From contig JAJEEO010000014.1 in the NCBI GenBank assembly GCA_022820925.1, positions 186,001 through 250,000 of the forward strand: a DNA stretch of 64,000 nt, read 5' to 3'. The notes below the pieces were generated by a model. It worked only from the letters and a program-made list of their open reading frames with translations. It was not told where the DNA came from and did not search any database. Positions 1-7,487 of the stretch are shown here, piece after piece. Position 1 is the stretch's first letter. Every line of letters begins with the position of its first letter. The DNA is from Acidimicrobiia bacterium. Its GTDB lineage: Bacteria > Actinomycetota > Acidimicrobiia > Acidimicrobiales > Poriferisodalaceae. The position numbers and the translations under genes are program-made.

Positions 1-68
1 ACATCACCATCGGCAACGTTGACTGGCTCACCTGGGGAACCGGCGCGTTGCCCGCGACCGTGACCTAA
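1..68 (+). CDS. C-terminal end of an unidentified protein (partial)
   Basis: An open frame enters from the left edge and stops at TAA 66-68. The 21 visible residues (ITIGNVDWLTWGTG then ALPATVT) include two Trp residues and read like a folded C-terminus. The rest of the gene is outside the window, so family and function cannot be named. The next gene on the same strand starts 63 bases later. The frame choice is supported only by its being open to the edge. Confidence 0.45.
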   Translation, partial: ITIGNVDWLTWGTGALPATVT

Positions 69-131
69 CGCCCCATGGCGCTGATCGATGCCATGAACCA
101 GCGCAATCGCCGCGGGTGATAGACACACACC

Positions 132-785
132 ATGAAGTCATGTGTGAAGTTGATAGTTGGATTCGCCATAGTGAGCATGGCGGTAGGTGGGTCAGCGCCG
201 GCGGCGTCAGCCCACCCGACGCCTACGCCGCGATGCTCCGGCGAGACATACGCCGTGGTTGCCGCCGAAGGCGATGCGGCCATGGCCGAACTCATCGCTT
301 CATGGCAAGTGCTCGACACCCGTTGTGTCGTGGAACCGCGAGACGCTCAGCGTCTTGTTTCGTCGTCTCAGCAGACCGTCGTGCTCGGAGGGACTCGAGC
401 TGTGCCCGACAGCGCCGTAAGCGGGTTGAACGTCATCGCGAGGCTTGCCGGAGCGAATCGTGTCGCCACCGCGCGCGAGACGCTGGCATGGATTCACCAG
501 TGGAACCGCAGGAGTGGTGTCGGCCTGCAGGACACCGCGTCATCGGGACCGCCCGACGAAGTGGACTTGCGCATCTACGGGCACAGTCGCGATCTCTTCC
601 TCGTGGGCGTCGATCTGCGCCCCGGCGTGTGGGCGATCAACATCGCTAACTGCCCCCTCGACCACAATGGCGAGGACCTCACCTATGCCTACCCCATTCA
701 GGAAGTCCGCCTCAGGGTCGGCGAATTCGTGCAGTTGACAGCCGACGAAGGACAGACTTGCACCATCGAGCGCATACGTGACTAG
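132..785 (+). CDS. small secreted protein with a CWB2-like segment
   Basis: A 217-residue protein with an N-terminal signal peptide: a Lys near the start, a hydrophobic stretch at about residues 7-25, and an Ala-Ser-Ala cleavage site near residue 27. Residues about 80-120 contain VVLGGTRAVPDSAV and a following RLAGANRVATA, which match the core of cell-wall-binding repeat 2 (CWB2), the module that anchors surface proteins to the cell wall. Only one incomplete repeat is visible, against three in the large paralogues further right. The C-terminal 80 residues have no recognised domain and contain two Cys. An exported envelope protein is likely; its exact role is unknown. The ATG at 132 is chosen because it gives the signal peptide; the ribosome binding site is weak. 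Confidence 0.75.
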   Translation: MKSCVKLIVGFAIVSMAVGGSAPAASAHPTPTPRCSGETYAVVAAEGDAAMAELIASWQVLDTRCVVEPRDAQRLVSSSQQTVVLGGTRAVPDSAVSGLNVIARLAGANRVATARETLAWIHQWNRRSGVGLQDTASSGPPDEVDLRIYGHSRDLFLVGVDLRPGVWAINIANCPLDHNGEDLTYAYPIQEVRLRVGEFVQLTADEGQTCTIERIRD

Positions 786-792
786 CGGACTG

Positions 793-1229
793 CTACTGCT
801 CCAGGATTGTGTGGCTGCGCTGGGTGACGGCGTCGAGGAGGCGGCTCGGAGCGCCTGAGGCCCGCAAGGCGGCTGGCAGCCTGTCGATCTCGGCCATCAG
901 CAGAGCGGGCGTCGAGCGGGCGATGCGCACGACCCCGGCGGCTGGCCTCATTTCCAACCAGCCACCACGTCGCTGTAGGTCGGGAGACTGCTGGGTGCTT
1001 CGCGCACGACCAGATCGCAGTCGAGCGCGATTCAGATCTTGACGAGGCCGTCGAGCTGCATGGTGAGCTTGCCTGCCTCGGCATCGCACACGAGCTTGCG
1101 CGACACGCCCGCCGCGTCTGCGAGCTCACGCTCGGTCATGCCGAGCTGCCGCCGCCGATTGGCAACAACATTCGCCAACGGTCCCGGCGTCCGCACGACA
1201 AGGGCAGCCAACGGCTCCACGGCACTCAC
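793..1229 (-). pseudogene. hipBA toxin-antitoxin relic
   Basis: Read on the minus strand, the sequence from GTG 1229 matches the HipB-like antitoxin at 26846-27127 almost residue for residue through MTERELADAAGVSRKLV. It then hits TGA at 1032-1034, where the intact copy has TGC. The frame continues beyond that stop (DLVVREAPSSLPTYSDVVAG) to a second stop at 948-950. A hipA start overlaps it at 951, but only about ten codons later the sequence jumps to the HipA C-terminus (LPAALRASGAPSRLLDAVTQ). Around 380 codons of the kinase are missing. A nonsense mutation in hipB plus a large internal deletion of hipA make this a dead locus, best explained as a decayed paralogue of the intact pair in this window. 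Confidence 0.85.
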
Positions 1230-1340
1230 GGTAAGTCTCTGTAACCGTCCGCACACAAAGGACAAGAGGTAATCGCACGGACACAGATTGGTCAGTGCCA
1301 CCATACGCACGCACCTGTCTGGGCTGGACGGGCAAGAGGC

Positions 1341-1381
1341 TGCTTCGGCTCTGCTGTCGCAACCGTGAGCGTGGGCTCGGC
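1341..1381 (+). pseudogene. fragment of an alkB-like gene
   Basis: About 40 bases here match 3630-3670 of the intact AlkB-like gene, including 26 of 27 bases around GTCGCAACCGTGAGC. The encoded stretch corresponds to the CFGPVVATVSLGSA segment just after the HxD iron-binding motif. Nothing else of the gene is recognisable on either side. I read it as a relic left by recombination or decay. It sits in the same debris zone as the hipBA relic. A chance match of this length is unlikely, but the fragment is short. Confidence 0.5.
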
Positions 1382-1438
1382 ACGGTGATGCCTCGTGCGC
1401 TGTGGGTTTCGGGCTGCATGCAGCAGAACGGTGGATGT

Positions 1439-1604
1439 CATTAATCCGGTGCAGATTCCTCAACTGCGCGGGTTACGGTGCGAGCGCTTCGCTGCCTGGC
1501 TGATGCGGCGGCACAACAAGAACCACATGTGCGCTCTCGAGCGCCGCGAGACCCAGGGAGACCCCATGTCCGCACCCACAGAGACGACGGCCGCGATGAC
1601 CGCA
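1439..1604 (+). repeat. leader repeat, copy A (upstream of parA-like gene)
   Basis: About 165 bp conserved with copies at 15042-15205 and 26560-26690, both on the minus strand. It covers the region upstream of the start codon, the ATG at 1566 and roughly the first 13 codons. Two stem-loops are conserved in all three copies: CGCTGC 1490-1495 with GCGGCG 1505-1510 (9-base loop), and GCGCT 1531-1535 with AGCGC 1540-1544 (4-base loop). In the second the loop sequence differs between copies while the stem is unchanged. Between them is a conserved A/C-rich linker (AACAAGAACCACA). The genes downstream of the three copies are unrelated, so this is a portable leader or promoter unit rather than gene homology. 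Confidence 0.8.
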
Positions 1605-2474
1605 GCAACACCCCCCAAGACCGAACCGAGCGGGAGGGTTGCTGTTTCGGTGATCAACATGAAGGGTGGCGTCGGCAAGACGACGATTGCCACGATGCTC
1701 GGCCGGCAACTCGCACGGTCTCACAAAGTTCTCGCGATCGACTTGGACCCGCAGGCAAACATGTCGCAAGCGCTCATGGGTGAGGCGGGTTACCGGGCGT
1801 TTATGGATGACGAGTCCCCGTCCGTGGTTGAGGTGTTCAAGGGATATCAGCCTCCGGGCAGCGCGGCCTCGCCGGCTCCGCTCGACCCAGCCACGGTCGC
1901 GCGGACAGTTCGGCGCGTCGGCGGTGAACTGCGCCTTATTCCTTCTCGCTTCGATTTCTCCGACAACCTGTGTGAAGCAACACGCACCGACGATCAGGCC
2001 CTAGCACGCTTCATCGCCGATGGGTTCGATGACATCGACATCGTCTTGATCGACTGTGCGCCGACGGAGTCGGTTCTCACGCGGGCCGCCTACCACACCT
2101 CAAGGTACGTGCTAGTTCCCGTGCGCCCCGAGTTCTTTGCCACCATCGGCTTCCCGCTACTGCACAGATCGTTGGAGGGATTCAGGAATCAGAACCCTGG
2201 TCACAAGCTCGATGTGCTCGGCATCGTCATCAACAATGCGGGGTACGACGGCGGAAACGATGGTGGGCCCGAAAAGGAACGCGCCATGGGCGAGATCGAA
2301 AGGGAGGCCGCAGCGCACGACTGGCGGATCTTCTCTCATCAGATCTCGTATTCCCGTGGGTTCCCCAAGATGATGCGGGGCGACTACAGCTGGCCCGGCA
2401 ACGCCAGAACATCGTTCTACCCTTTTGGAAAGCAATTTCGCCGAGCCTTGTCCGAGGAGGGATACCTGCTGTGA
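1566..2474 (+). CDS. ParA/MinD-like partition ATPase
   Basis: A 302-residue P-loop ATPase of the ParA/Soj family. These proteins move or position DNA or protein cargo by ATP-driven dimerisation on the nucleoid. After a Thr/Ala-rich N-terminus, a deviant Walker A box (INMKGGVGKTT) lies near residues 35-45, a DLDPQANMS motif follows, and the IDCAPTES motif marks the Walker B region. The ATG at 1566 is preceded by GGGAGA and lies in the shared leader repeat; an in-frame extension upstream encodes the leader and is probably untranslated. The stop overlaps the GTG of the next gene by four bases, so the pair is co-translated. No parS-like sites were recognised. The setting suggests a plasmid- or island-borne partition module rather than the chromosomal one. 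Confidence 0.85.
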   Translation: MSAPTETTAAMTAATPPKTEPSGRVAVSVINMKGGVGKTTIATMLGRQLARSHKVLAIDLDPQANMSQALMGEAGYRAFMDDESPSVVEVFKGYQPPGSAASPAPLDPATVARTVRRVGGELRLIPSRFDFSDNLCEATRTDDQALARFIADGFDDIDIVLIDCAPTESVLTRAAYHTSRYVLVPVRPEFFATIGFPLLHRSLEGFRNQNPGHKLDVLGIVINNAGYDGGNDGGPEKERAMGEIEREAAAHDWRIFSHQISYSRGFPKMMRGDYSWPGNARTSFYPFGKQFRRALSEEGYLL

Positions 2475-2968
2475 CGGGAGACCGACTCGCCGCCTCGCTG
2501 GGAGAACTCGTACGAGAACATGGATTCGAACGGGTGAGCCGATCGCTCCGCGAGCTCGACGGGCTCAGAAGCGATGCACAGGGCGCCGAGTCCGGCGTCG
2601 GCAGGCAGCCTCAGCGCGGGGCTGGCACGAGAGGCAAGCGAAAGCCTGCGGCCACCGCACTGGAGCGCGTTGCGAAGATGGACCTGCCAAGCGAGACAGC
2701 CGACATCGTCCTGCAACTCGCGAAGAGGTTTGACGAGAAGTCCTTCATGCCGACCTTCGGCGACATCGCTCACTTCTGCCGTGTCTACGACGTCGATGAG
2801 CCGGCATCGAAGTCCCGTGCGTCCGCGATTTCACGGGTCTTCGGCACCATCGCCGCCATGAGCGCCGAGGACATTCAGATACTGGTCGACTACGGCGCGT
2901 TCTCCGGCCCGGCTCGCCTCGGTCCGATATCTGACGCGATCGCCCGCCGCAGCCGAACGCAGTCGTAA
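2471..2968 (+). CDS. ParA-partner protein, unknown family
   Basis: A 165-residue protein starting at GTG 2471, inside the stop of the ParA-like gene. Two halves are visible: a basic, low-complexity stretch at residues 40-60 (QPQRGAGTRGKRKP), then a helical C-terminal part with ERVAKMDLPSETADIVLQLA and a segment that reads like a DNA-binding or adaptor fold. No ParB nuclease-like domain or HTH could be assigned with confidence. By position and overlap it is probably the cognate partner of the ParA-like ATPase, either a centromere-binding protein or a cargo adaptor. That role is inferred from operon structure only. Confidence 0.65.
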   Translation: MTGDRLAASLGELVREHGFERVSRSLRELDGLRSDAQGAESGVGRQPQRGAGTRGKRKPAATALERVAKMDLPSETADIVLQLAKRFDEKSFMPTFGDIAHFCRVYDVDEPASKSRASAISRVFGTIAAMSAEDIQILVDYGAFSGPARLGPISDAIARRSRTQS

Positions 2969-3100
2969 GTACCCGCTGCAGCGAGACCGCGTCCGCGAGC
3001 GAGATCGACCAGCGGCTGCGCGGCGAGAACTATGTGACCCAGATCAAGTCGGCCGTTAGCTAGGTTGAGCGTGCCTCGCAGTGCTGTTTTGCGGGGAAGA

Positions 3101-3167
3101 CGCAAGCCCCGGAGGGCCCAGTCCAAGACCCCGCCAGAAGTGCCTAGGACTGGAGCCGGGGCTTACG
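3101..3167. terminator. long inverted repeat between parA pair and alkB-like gene
   Basis: CGCAAGCCCCGG at 3101-3112 pairs with CCGGGGCTTACG at 3156-3167 (one mismatch), and CAGTCC 3119-3124 pairs with GGACTG 3147-3152 inside it. The result is a two-part stem around a ~22-base loop. It lies 130 bases after the ParA operon and 85 before the AlkB-like start. There is no U-run, so it may be a terminator, an mRNA-stabilising hairpin or the remnant of an element end. Confidence 0.5.
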
Positions 3168-3251
3168 CATGCACCGACATTCGGCGGCTGGCGAGATGCG
3201 GCTTCGTCGCCGCAAGAAACGGGCACCACCCCAGCATTGGATACTGAGAGC

Positions 3252-3917
3252 ATGAGCGTGCAGCTGTCACTGCTTGCCGACGAGACAGGTGTTGCACCGG
3301 CGGGGCTGGAGTACTGCGCCGACTTTCTCGCACCTCACGAGGAGACTGAGTTGCTCGCTCAGATCGACGGTCATGACTCGCCATGGCTCGACGACTTGTC
3401 GAGACGAGTGCAGCACTTCGGATACAAGTACGACTATTCGAACCGCAGGCTCGACGCGACAGCGCGCATCGGGCCACTGCCCGAGTGGCTGGTCGAGTTG
3501 GCACGCCAAGTGCGGGGCGTCGCGTCCGCGGAGCCCAAGCGCCTGCTGGACCCTGATCGACCCTTCGTTCAGGCAATCGTCAACGAGTATCTGCCTGGAC
3601 AGGGAGTTGCCCCCCACATCGACCGGGATTGCTTCGGCCCAGTTGTCGCAACCGTGAGCCTGGGCTCGGCGATCAACATGGACTTCCGATGTGACGCGAC
3701 GGGCGACGAGTACATCCAGCGCCTCGAGCCTCGAAGTCTCGTCGTGCTGCACGGTGCAGCGCGCTCAGAGTGGCGTCACGGCATCGCCAAGCGGCAAACG
3801 GATACGTGGGGCGGTCAGAAGACTCAGCGTCGGCGACGGGTCTCTGTCACGTTCCGCACCATCGCCAGTTGGGCTTCGGCGGGGTCGACTGACTCAGCCG
3901 GCAGTCAGGTCGCCTAA
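3252..3917 (+). CDS. AlkB-like 2-oxoglutarate/Fe(II) dioxygenase
   Basis: A 221-residue protein of the AlkB superfamily, which oxidatively removes alkyl groups from nucleic acids or proteins using 2-oxoglutarate, O2 and Fe(II). The iron site is visible as HID in APHIDRDCF, with the distal His in SEWRHGI. The 2-oxoglutarate-binding Arg cluster is RRRRVSVTFR near the C-terminus. The family signature VNEYLPGQGVAPHIDRD is well kept. ATG 3252 is chosen because the protein fold begins just after it; upstream in-frame codons cross a hairpin. It is probably monocistronic. A small fragment of a second copy lies at 1341-1381. Substrate (DNA, RNA or protein) cannot be told from sequence. Confidence 0.85.
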   Translation: MSVQLSLLADETGVAPAGLEYCADFLAPHEETELLAQIDGHDSPWLDDLSRRVQHFGYKYDYSNRRLDATARIGPLPEWLVELARQVRGVASAEPKRLLDPDRPFVQAIVNEYLPGQGVAPHIDRDCFGPVVATVSLGSAINMDFRCDATGDEYIQRLEPRSLVVLHGAARSEWRHGIAKRQTDTWGGQKTQRRRRVSVTFRTIASWASAGSTDSAGSQVA

Positions 3918-4196
3918 TCGACACGGACCGGTGCTGACCTAGCCGCTGGGCGGGCACCCCGGATTGACAGTGTCCGACGCGATCCCCAACAAATAGAACC
4001 CCGCCAGTGCACCTCCGCTGGGCGGTGGTGCACGGCGGGGAGAAGTGGGCACAGCCTGCCCGGCTTCATCAGCGGTTGCAACCGGCAACTGCGAGGCGTG
4101 CGGTGCCCCCCCGTGTCGAGCTCGGGTTCGATGAGCGGCTGTTTGAGCCGGCTTGGGTGTTTCGCCCAGTGGTGCGGGTGGAACTCGAGCGGAGAC

Positions 4197-4303
4197 GCGA
4201 AGGACCCCGGGGCGGTTGCCCCGGGGTCCTTCTTGGTCTTGCCAGCCGGGTGGCTGGCTCAGCCGTTGATCAGGCGAAGGTGCCTGATCGTGGGATCAGA
4301 TCC
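4197..4303 (-). terminator. 3' module with terminator, copy 1 (CWB2 expression locus)
   Basis: Directly after the stop of the CWB2 gene comes a ~105 bp block shared with 10362-10470 and 16788-16896. It contains GGGATC-TGATCCC, a second stem built on TGATCAGGC/GCCTGATCA, a third around GCCAGCC/GGCTGGC, and last a perfect hairpin at 4201-4232 (AAGGACCCCGGGG paired with CCCCGGGGTCCTT). The final hairpin is palindromic and should terminate transcription from both directions. Homology between the three copies stops at the same point just past it. The rest of the 387 bp gap to the AlkB-like gene shows nothing recognisable. Confidence 0.85.
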
Positions 4304-7132
4304 CTACGGCCTGATGCTGGCATCCGGGCGGAGACTGTTCAGAATCTCCCGGATGTTGGTGACAGCAGCGTCGACCGAAGGCGAGTCCGTGGTGTCCACG
4401 TAGCCGGTGGCGACACCGGATGCGATCACTCGGAAGCCTGACCGTGCCGGCAGCCGCAGCATGCTGGCGGAGGTGTACGAGATGTGCACCTCGGTGTCCG
4501 GCACCAGGATGCTCACCGTCACGACGTCAGCCACAGGAGTAGCCGCCGTGTCGATGCGCGCCGCGATGTCGACCGCCAGGTCGGTGCCGTCGTCCGCCAG
4601 TGCGGAGATCGCATTGTTGAACTTCACCACGACACCCACATGGCTGAGGCCGCCGCTGAACAGCGCACCGGTAGCCGTAGTGGCACCCAGCGGGTCCGAC
4701 TTGGCATCAGCCGCCGCGTCGACGTAGCCCAACGAGAAGTTGGCCGTGAAGTCAGCGTTGCTCGCAAGTGCAGCAGCCAGGTCACCGATCGTCGCTGCCC
4801 GACCAGGCCTGATCGGCAGGGCATCTTCGATGGTGTAGCTGATCCGCTGGTTGGCGACATCGACTGCAGTGTTGATCACGAACGCATTCGTGCTGGCTTC
4901 AGCGCCGGCACGGTCGTCGTAGCCGAAGATACGCCAGCCGTTGCCTCGCGCACCGGATGCGACACCAGTGCCCTTGGCGGTCACCCTCAACGAGTCGGTG
5001 AGGATGGTCGCCGCCGCGTGACCGGTGCCGTTGGGGTTGCCGTGCACGACGTTGCCGATGGACACGCTCTGGATCTCCAGGTTGCCGGTACCGGTCGGAC
5101 CCGGGGTGTTGGTCTTCACCCGAGGCACGGTGTGCCGGATCAGCGGGCTGCCGCGGCCGCCCCTGTCCAGGATCGCCTTGCGCTCGATGACAATCACGTC
5201 GCCCCGCTGAAGCTGAAGGTTCGACGTGATGCGATACCGCTGGTGGACGGTTGCCCGGCCATTCGCCTTCGCCGGAGCCGTCAAATCAGTCGTCTCCGCA
5301 GCCGTCAGCGTCACGGTGTCCTCCGTGGCCTTTCGGGTGGCGTCACGGTTGTGGAACTGAACGCTCACGAAGTCAGCCAGGTTGGCGCCCTGGGCAGCGT
5401 TCTGGAAGATCTCCGAGTGGAGAATGTTCGGCTCAGTGACGAGGATGTCGAATGACGACGTGCCAGGCACTGCCACGACCTCAACAACAGGCGCGTTGCG
5501 GTCAGACGCAACCGTTACCGCCCCAAGAGTCAGCGATGCTGGCTCCAGATTGCGCAGGTCGTTGTCGTCGCCGAGCTTGGTGCCCTTGGCCTCATTCGCC
5601 GAGTTATCCACAGTGATCGTGTCGCCGGCCTCCAGGTGGTGCGTCAGCGTGATGGTCACGGTGCGGTCCGCGGTGAACACCAGGTCCAGCAGCGAGACGG
5701 GCTCATCGCTGGCGGTGGTCCCCTCAGCGGCAGCCAGACGGCGGCCGTTGAGTCGGTACATCGTCGGGTCCTCGACCGTGCCGATACGTTCAGCGTCGCT
5801 GACGTCGCCGCTGGTGTCAGCGTCCTCAGCCAGCTTGACGTCGTCGCTGAAGGTCACCCTGAACTGGGTGGTGTAGTCACCAACCGCCTTACCGACCGGG
5901 ATCGTCCCGGCGGCTGCATGAACGGAGGTGTACTTCAGCGGCGTGATCGTCGCGGTCAGATCGCTGGAGGTCTTGGCTGCAGCGACGGCGTCTGCCATCA
6001 CCGAGTCGCTGACCACGGCAGTACCGCCGATCGCCAGGATGCCCAGGTGGGTCTTCATGCCAGCGGCAGTCTCCTCAGCCGTTGAGGCCAGGTAATCGCT
6101 CACCGCAGAAGGCAGCTCATCGCCGACCAGCAGGACCGGCACCGAGCCAGCAGCGTCATGGCCACGTCCCAGCACCGGAGCAGCAGCAATGCCGTCCGCT
6201 GTGGCGTCGCGGTTCACCAGCGCAACCTTCGTCGTGCTGGTCTGCAGCACGTCAGCGCAGTTGCCGAGCATCTCCTTGGCGACCATCACTGAGGTCGCAG
6301 CGGCAGAACCGCCAGAGATGCGCTGCACGTTCACCACGCCGATGTCTTCGACAAGTGCGTCAACCACGTCACCCGACACGGCGCCCATGCCGCCGACCAC
6401 GACGACACGCTCGACCTTGTTGTCGGTCAGGAACGCCGCAGTGGCCTCAGGGACCTCGTCGGCTGCGGTCAGCAGCATTGGCAGTCCGAGACGGAACGCC
6501 ATCGGGCCGATCGCAATCGCGTCAGCGCGGCCGTCCGCGCCGCCGTTGACGAGAATCGCAGCGGATTGGTCAGAGCCGCACCACGTCGGGTTCGGGCCGC
6601 CCAGCTCACCGCCGATCGCAGCGGCAGTCGCATAGCGGTCAGCGCCCGACACTCGGTCCACGTTCGGACGCGAGCCCAGGCTCTCCAGCGCCGTCACGAC
6701 GTCGTCGGAAACGGCTGCAGTGCCGCCCACGATCACCACGTCGGTGACGTTCTGCTCGTCGATGAACCGAGCCACATTGTGCGGCAGACGGCTCGAACGC
6801 GTCAGCAGCACCGGCGCATTCAAGTTGCCGGCCAGACCGGACGCGGTCACAGCATCGACCTCAGTCTCGCCTGAGGCGAGAATCACTGTGGAAATGCTGC
6901 CCTCATCAGCAGCGAAGCGCTCTGCGAGCGCTACCGCAGTGTTGTAGCGGTGAGAGCCAGCGAACTCACGACTGTCGGGAACCCCGTCCCCGTTCGTGTC
7001 GATCAGCACCTCACCGGAGGTATTTGCGGCCTGAGACGGAGATCCCGCTACGACCGCTAGCACCGACGCCATGAGCATCGCTGCCAAGATCGCAGCGAGG
7101 GTCCTGCCCCGCCGCTTCGTTCGAATAGTCAA
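4304..7132 (-). CDS. CWB2-repeat surface protein, complete expression-type copy
   Basis: A 942-residue secreted protein. TTG 7132 is the start: AGGAGG lies eight bases upstream, and the N-terminus is a clear signal peptide (basic residues 4-10, hydrophobic 12-30, cleavage after SQA). Next come a Ca-binding-like DTNGDGVPD motif near residue 45 and three CWB2 repeats at about 55-150, 150-275 and 276-390, each with VVVGG-type cores and RYATAAAI-type motifs, which bind secondary wall polymers. Residues 390-942 are a beta-rich, fast-diverging region of unknown fold with islands shared by the paralogues (GNGWRIFGYDDRAG, TNIREILNSLRPD). It resembles an S-layer or adhesin protein. It is the only copy of the three closely related cassettes with a signal peptide and ribosome binding site. 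Confidence 0.88.
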   Translation of the reverse strand: MTIRTKRRGRTLAAILAAMLMASVLAVVAGSPSQAANTSGEVLIDTNGDGVPDSREFAGSHRYNTAVALAERFAADEGSISTVILASGETEVDAVTASGLAGNLNAPVLLTRSSRLPHNVARFIDEQNVTDVVIVGGTAAVSDDVVTALESLGSRPNVDRVSGADRYATAAAIGGELGGPNPTWCGSDQSAAILVNGGADGRADAIAIGPMAFRLGLPMLLTAADEVPEATAAFLTDNKVERVVVVGGMGAVSGDVVDALVEDIGVVNVQRISGGSAAATSVMVAKEMLGNCADVLQTSTTKVALVNRDATADGIAAAPVLGRGHDAAGSVPVLLVGDELPSAVSDYLASTAEETAAGMKTHLGILAIGGTAVVSDSVMADAVAAAKTSSDLTATITPLKYTSVHAAAGTIPVGKAVGDYTTQFRVTFSDDVKLAEDADTSGDVSDAERIGTVEDPTMYRLNGRRLAAAEGTTASDEPVSLLDLVFTADRTVTITLTHHLEAGDTITVDNSANEAKGTKLGDDNDLRNLEPASLTLGAVTVASDRNAPVVEVVAVPGTSSFDILVTEPNILHSEIFQNAAQGANLADFVSVQFHNRDATRKATEDTVTLTAAETTDLTAPAKANGRATVHQRYRITSNLQLQRGDVIVIERKAILDRGGRGSPLIRHTVPRVKTNTPGPTGTGNLEIQSVSIGNVVHGNPNGTGHAAATILTDSLRVTAKGTGVASGARGNGWRIFGYDDRAGAEASTNAFVINTAVDVANQRISYTIEDALPIRPGRAATIGDLAAALASNADFTANFSLGYVDAAADAKSDPLGATTATGALFSGGLSHVGVVVKFNNAISALADDGTDLAVDIAARIDTAATPVADVVTVSILVPDTEVHISYTSASMLRLPARSGFRVIASGVATGYVDTTDSPSVDAAVTNIREILNSLRPDASIRP

Positions 7133-7487
7133 CTTCCGAGCCTCCTGTGCTTGGAATCAATGGGTTATTGGTGCCGGGCCCCGACGCCCAACTGGCACCG
7201 ATCTCCCGCCTGACATGTAGAACCGCGCAAGGGCGCGCCCTGTGACACGGCCTTTGTCAAGGGTACGGGTTGGGTCCCGACCGCGCAAGCGACGATCTTG
7301 CCGTTCGCGCCGGTTTTTTGTCAGCGCGGGAAGCCTACGGGCGGGGGTGCGGCGACGCGCCGGGTTGGGTGGCTCGGTTGGGGCGCCGAAGTGGCCGAAA
7401 GTGGCCCGCGCCGTTGAATCTGCACGTAACCAAAGACGTAAGACACAGCACCGCTGAGACATACCCCCACCTCAGGGCACTGAGTGC
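7133..7487. promoter_or_regulatory. putative switch region between CWB2 expression locus and silent copy
   Basis: 355 bp with no gene. It carries the 5' untranslated region and presumably the promoter of the minus-strand CWB2 gene. A TTGACA reads leftwards at 7259-7254, but no convincing -10 box at the right distance was found. On the right the region ends where the truncated plus-strand copy begins. The paired motif ACGTAA 7424-7429 / ACGTAA 7436-7441 and an imperfect palindrome at 7472-7491 lie against that border. A G/C stem followed by a T-run (about 7282-7319) could terminate rightward transcription. Confidence 0.5.
7421..7449 (+). other. paired ACGTAA motif, copy 1
   Basis: ACGTAA occurs at 7424-7429 and again at 7436-7441, followed by GACACAGC. 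The same arrangement (GYACGTAA, 3-4 bases, AGACGTAA, then CAGC) occurs at 13321-13345 upstream of the integrase gene and at 19811-19836 on the minus strand. Two directly repeated half-sites about one helical turn apart look like a protein-binding site. Here it lies 47 bases before the border of the truncated CWB2 copy. Confidence 0.55.

Noticed and set aside
1395..1565. N-terminal extension of the ParA-like protein through the leader
   Set aside because: The frame is open, but the leader copy C has a stop and no start, and most differences between leader copies would change amino acids, so it is probably untranslated.
3913..3930. Sequence resembling the cassette border (ATCGACACGGACCGG)
   Set aside because: Only about 13 of 17 bases match and no cassette sequence follows; probably chance.
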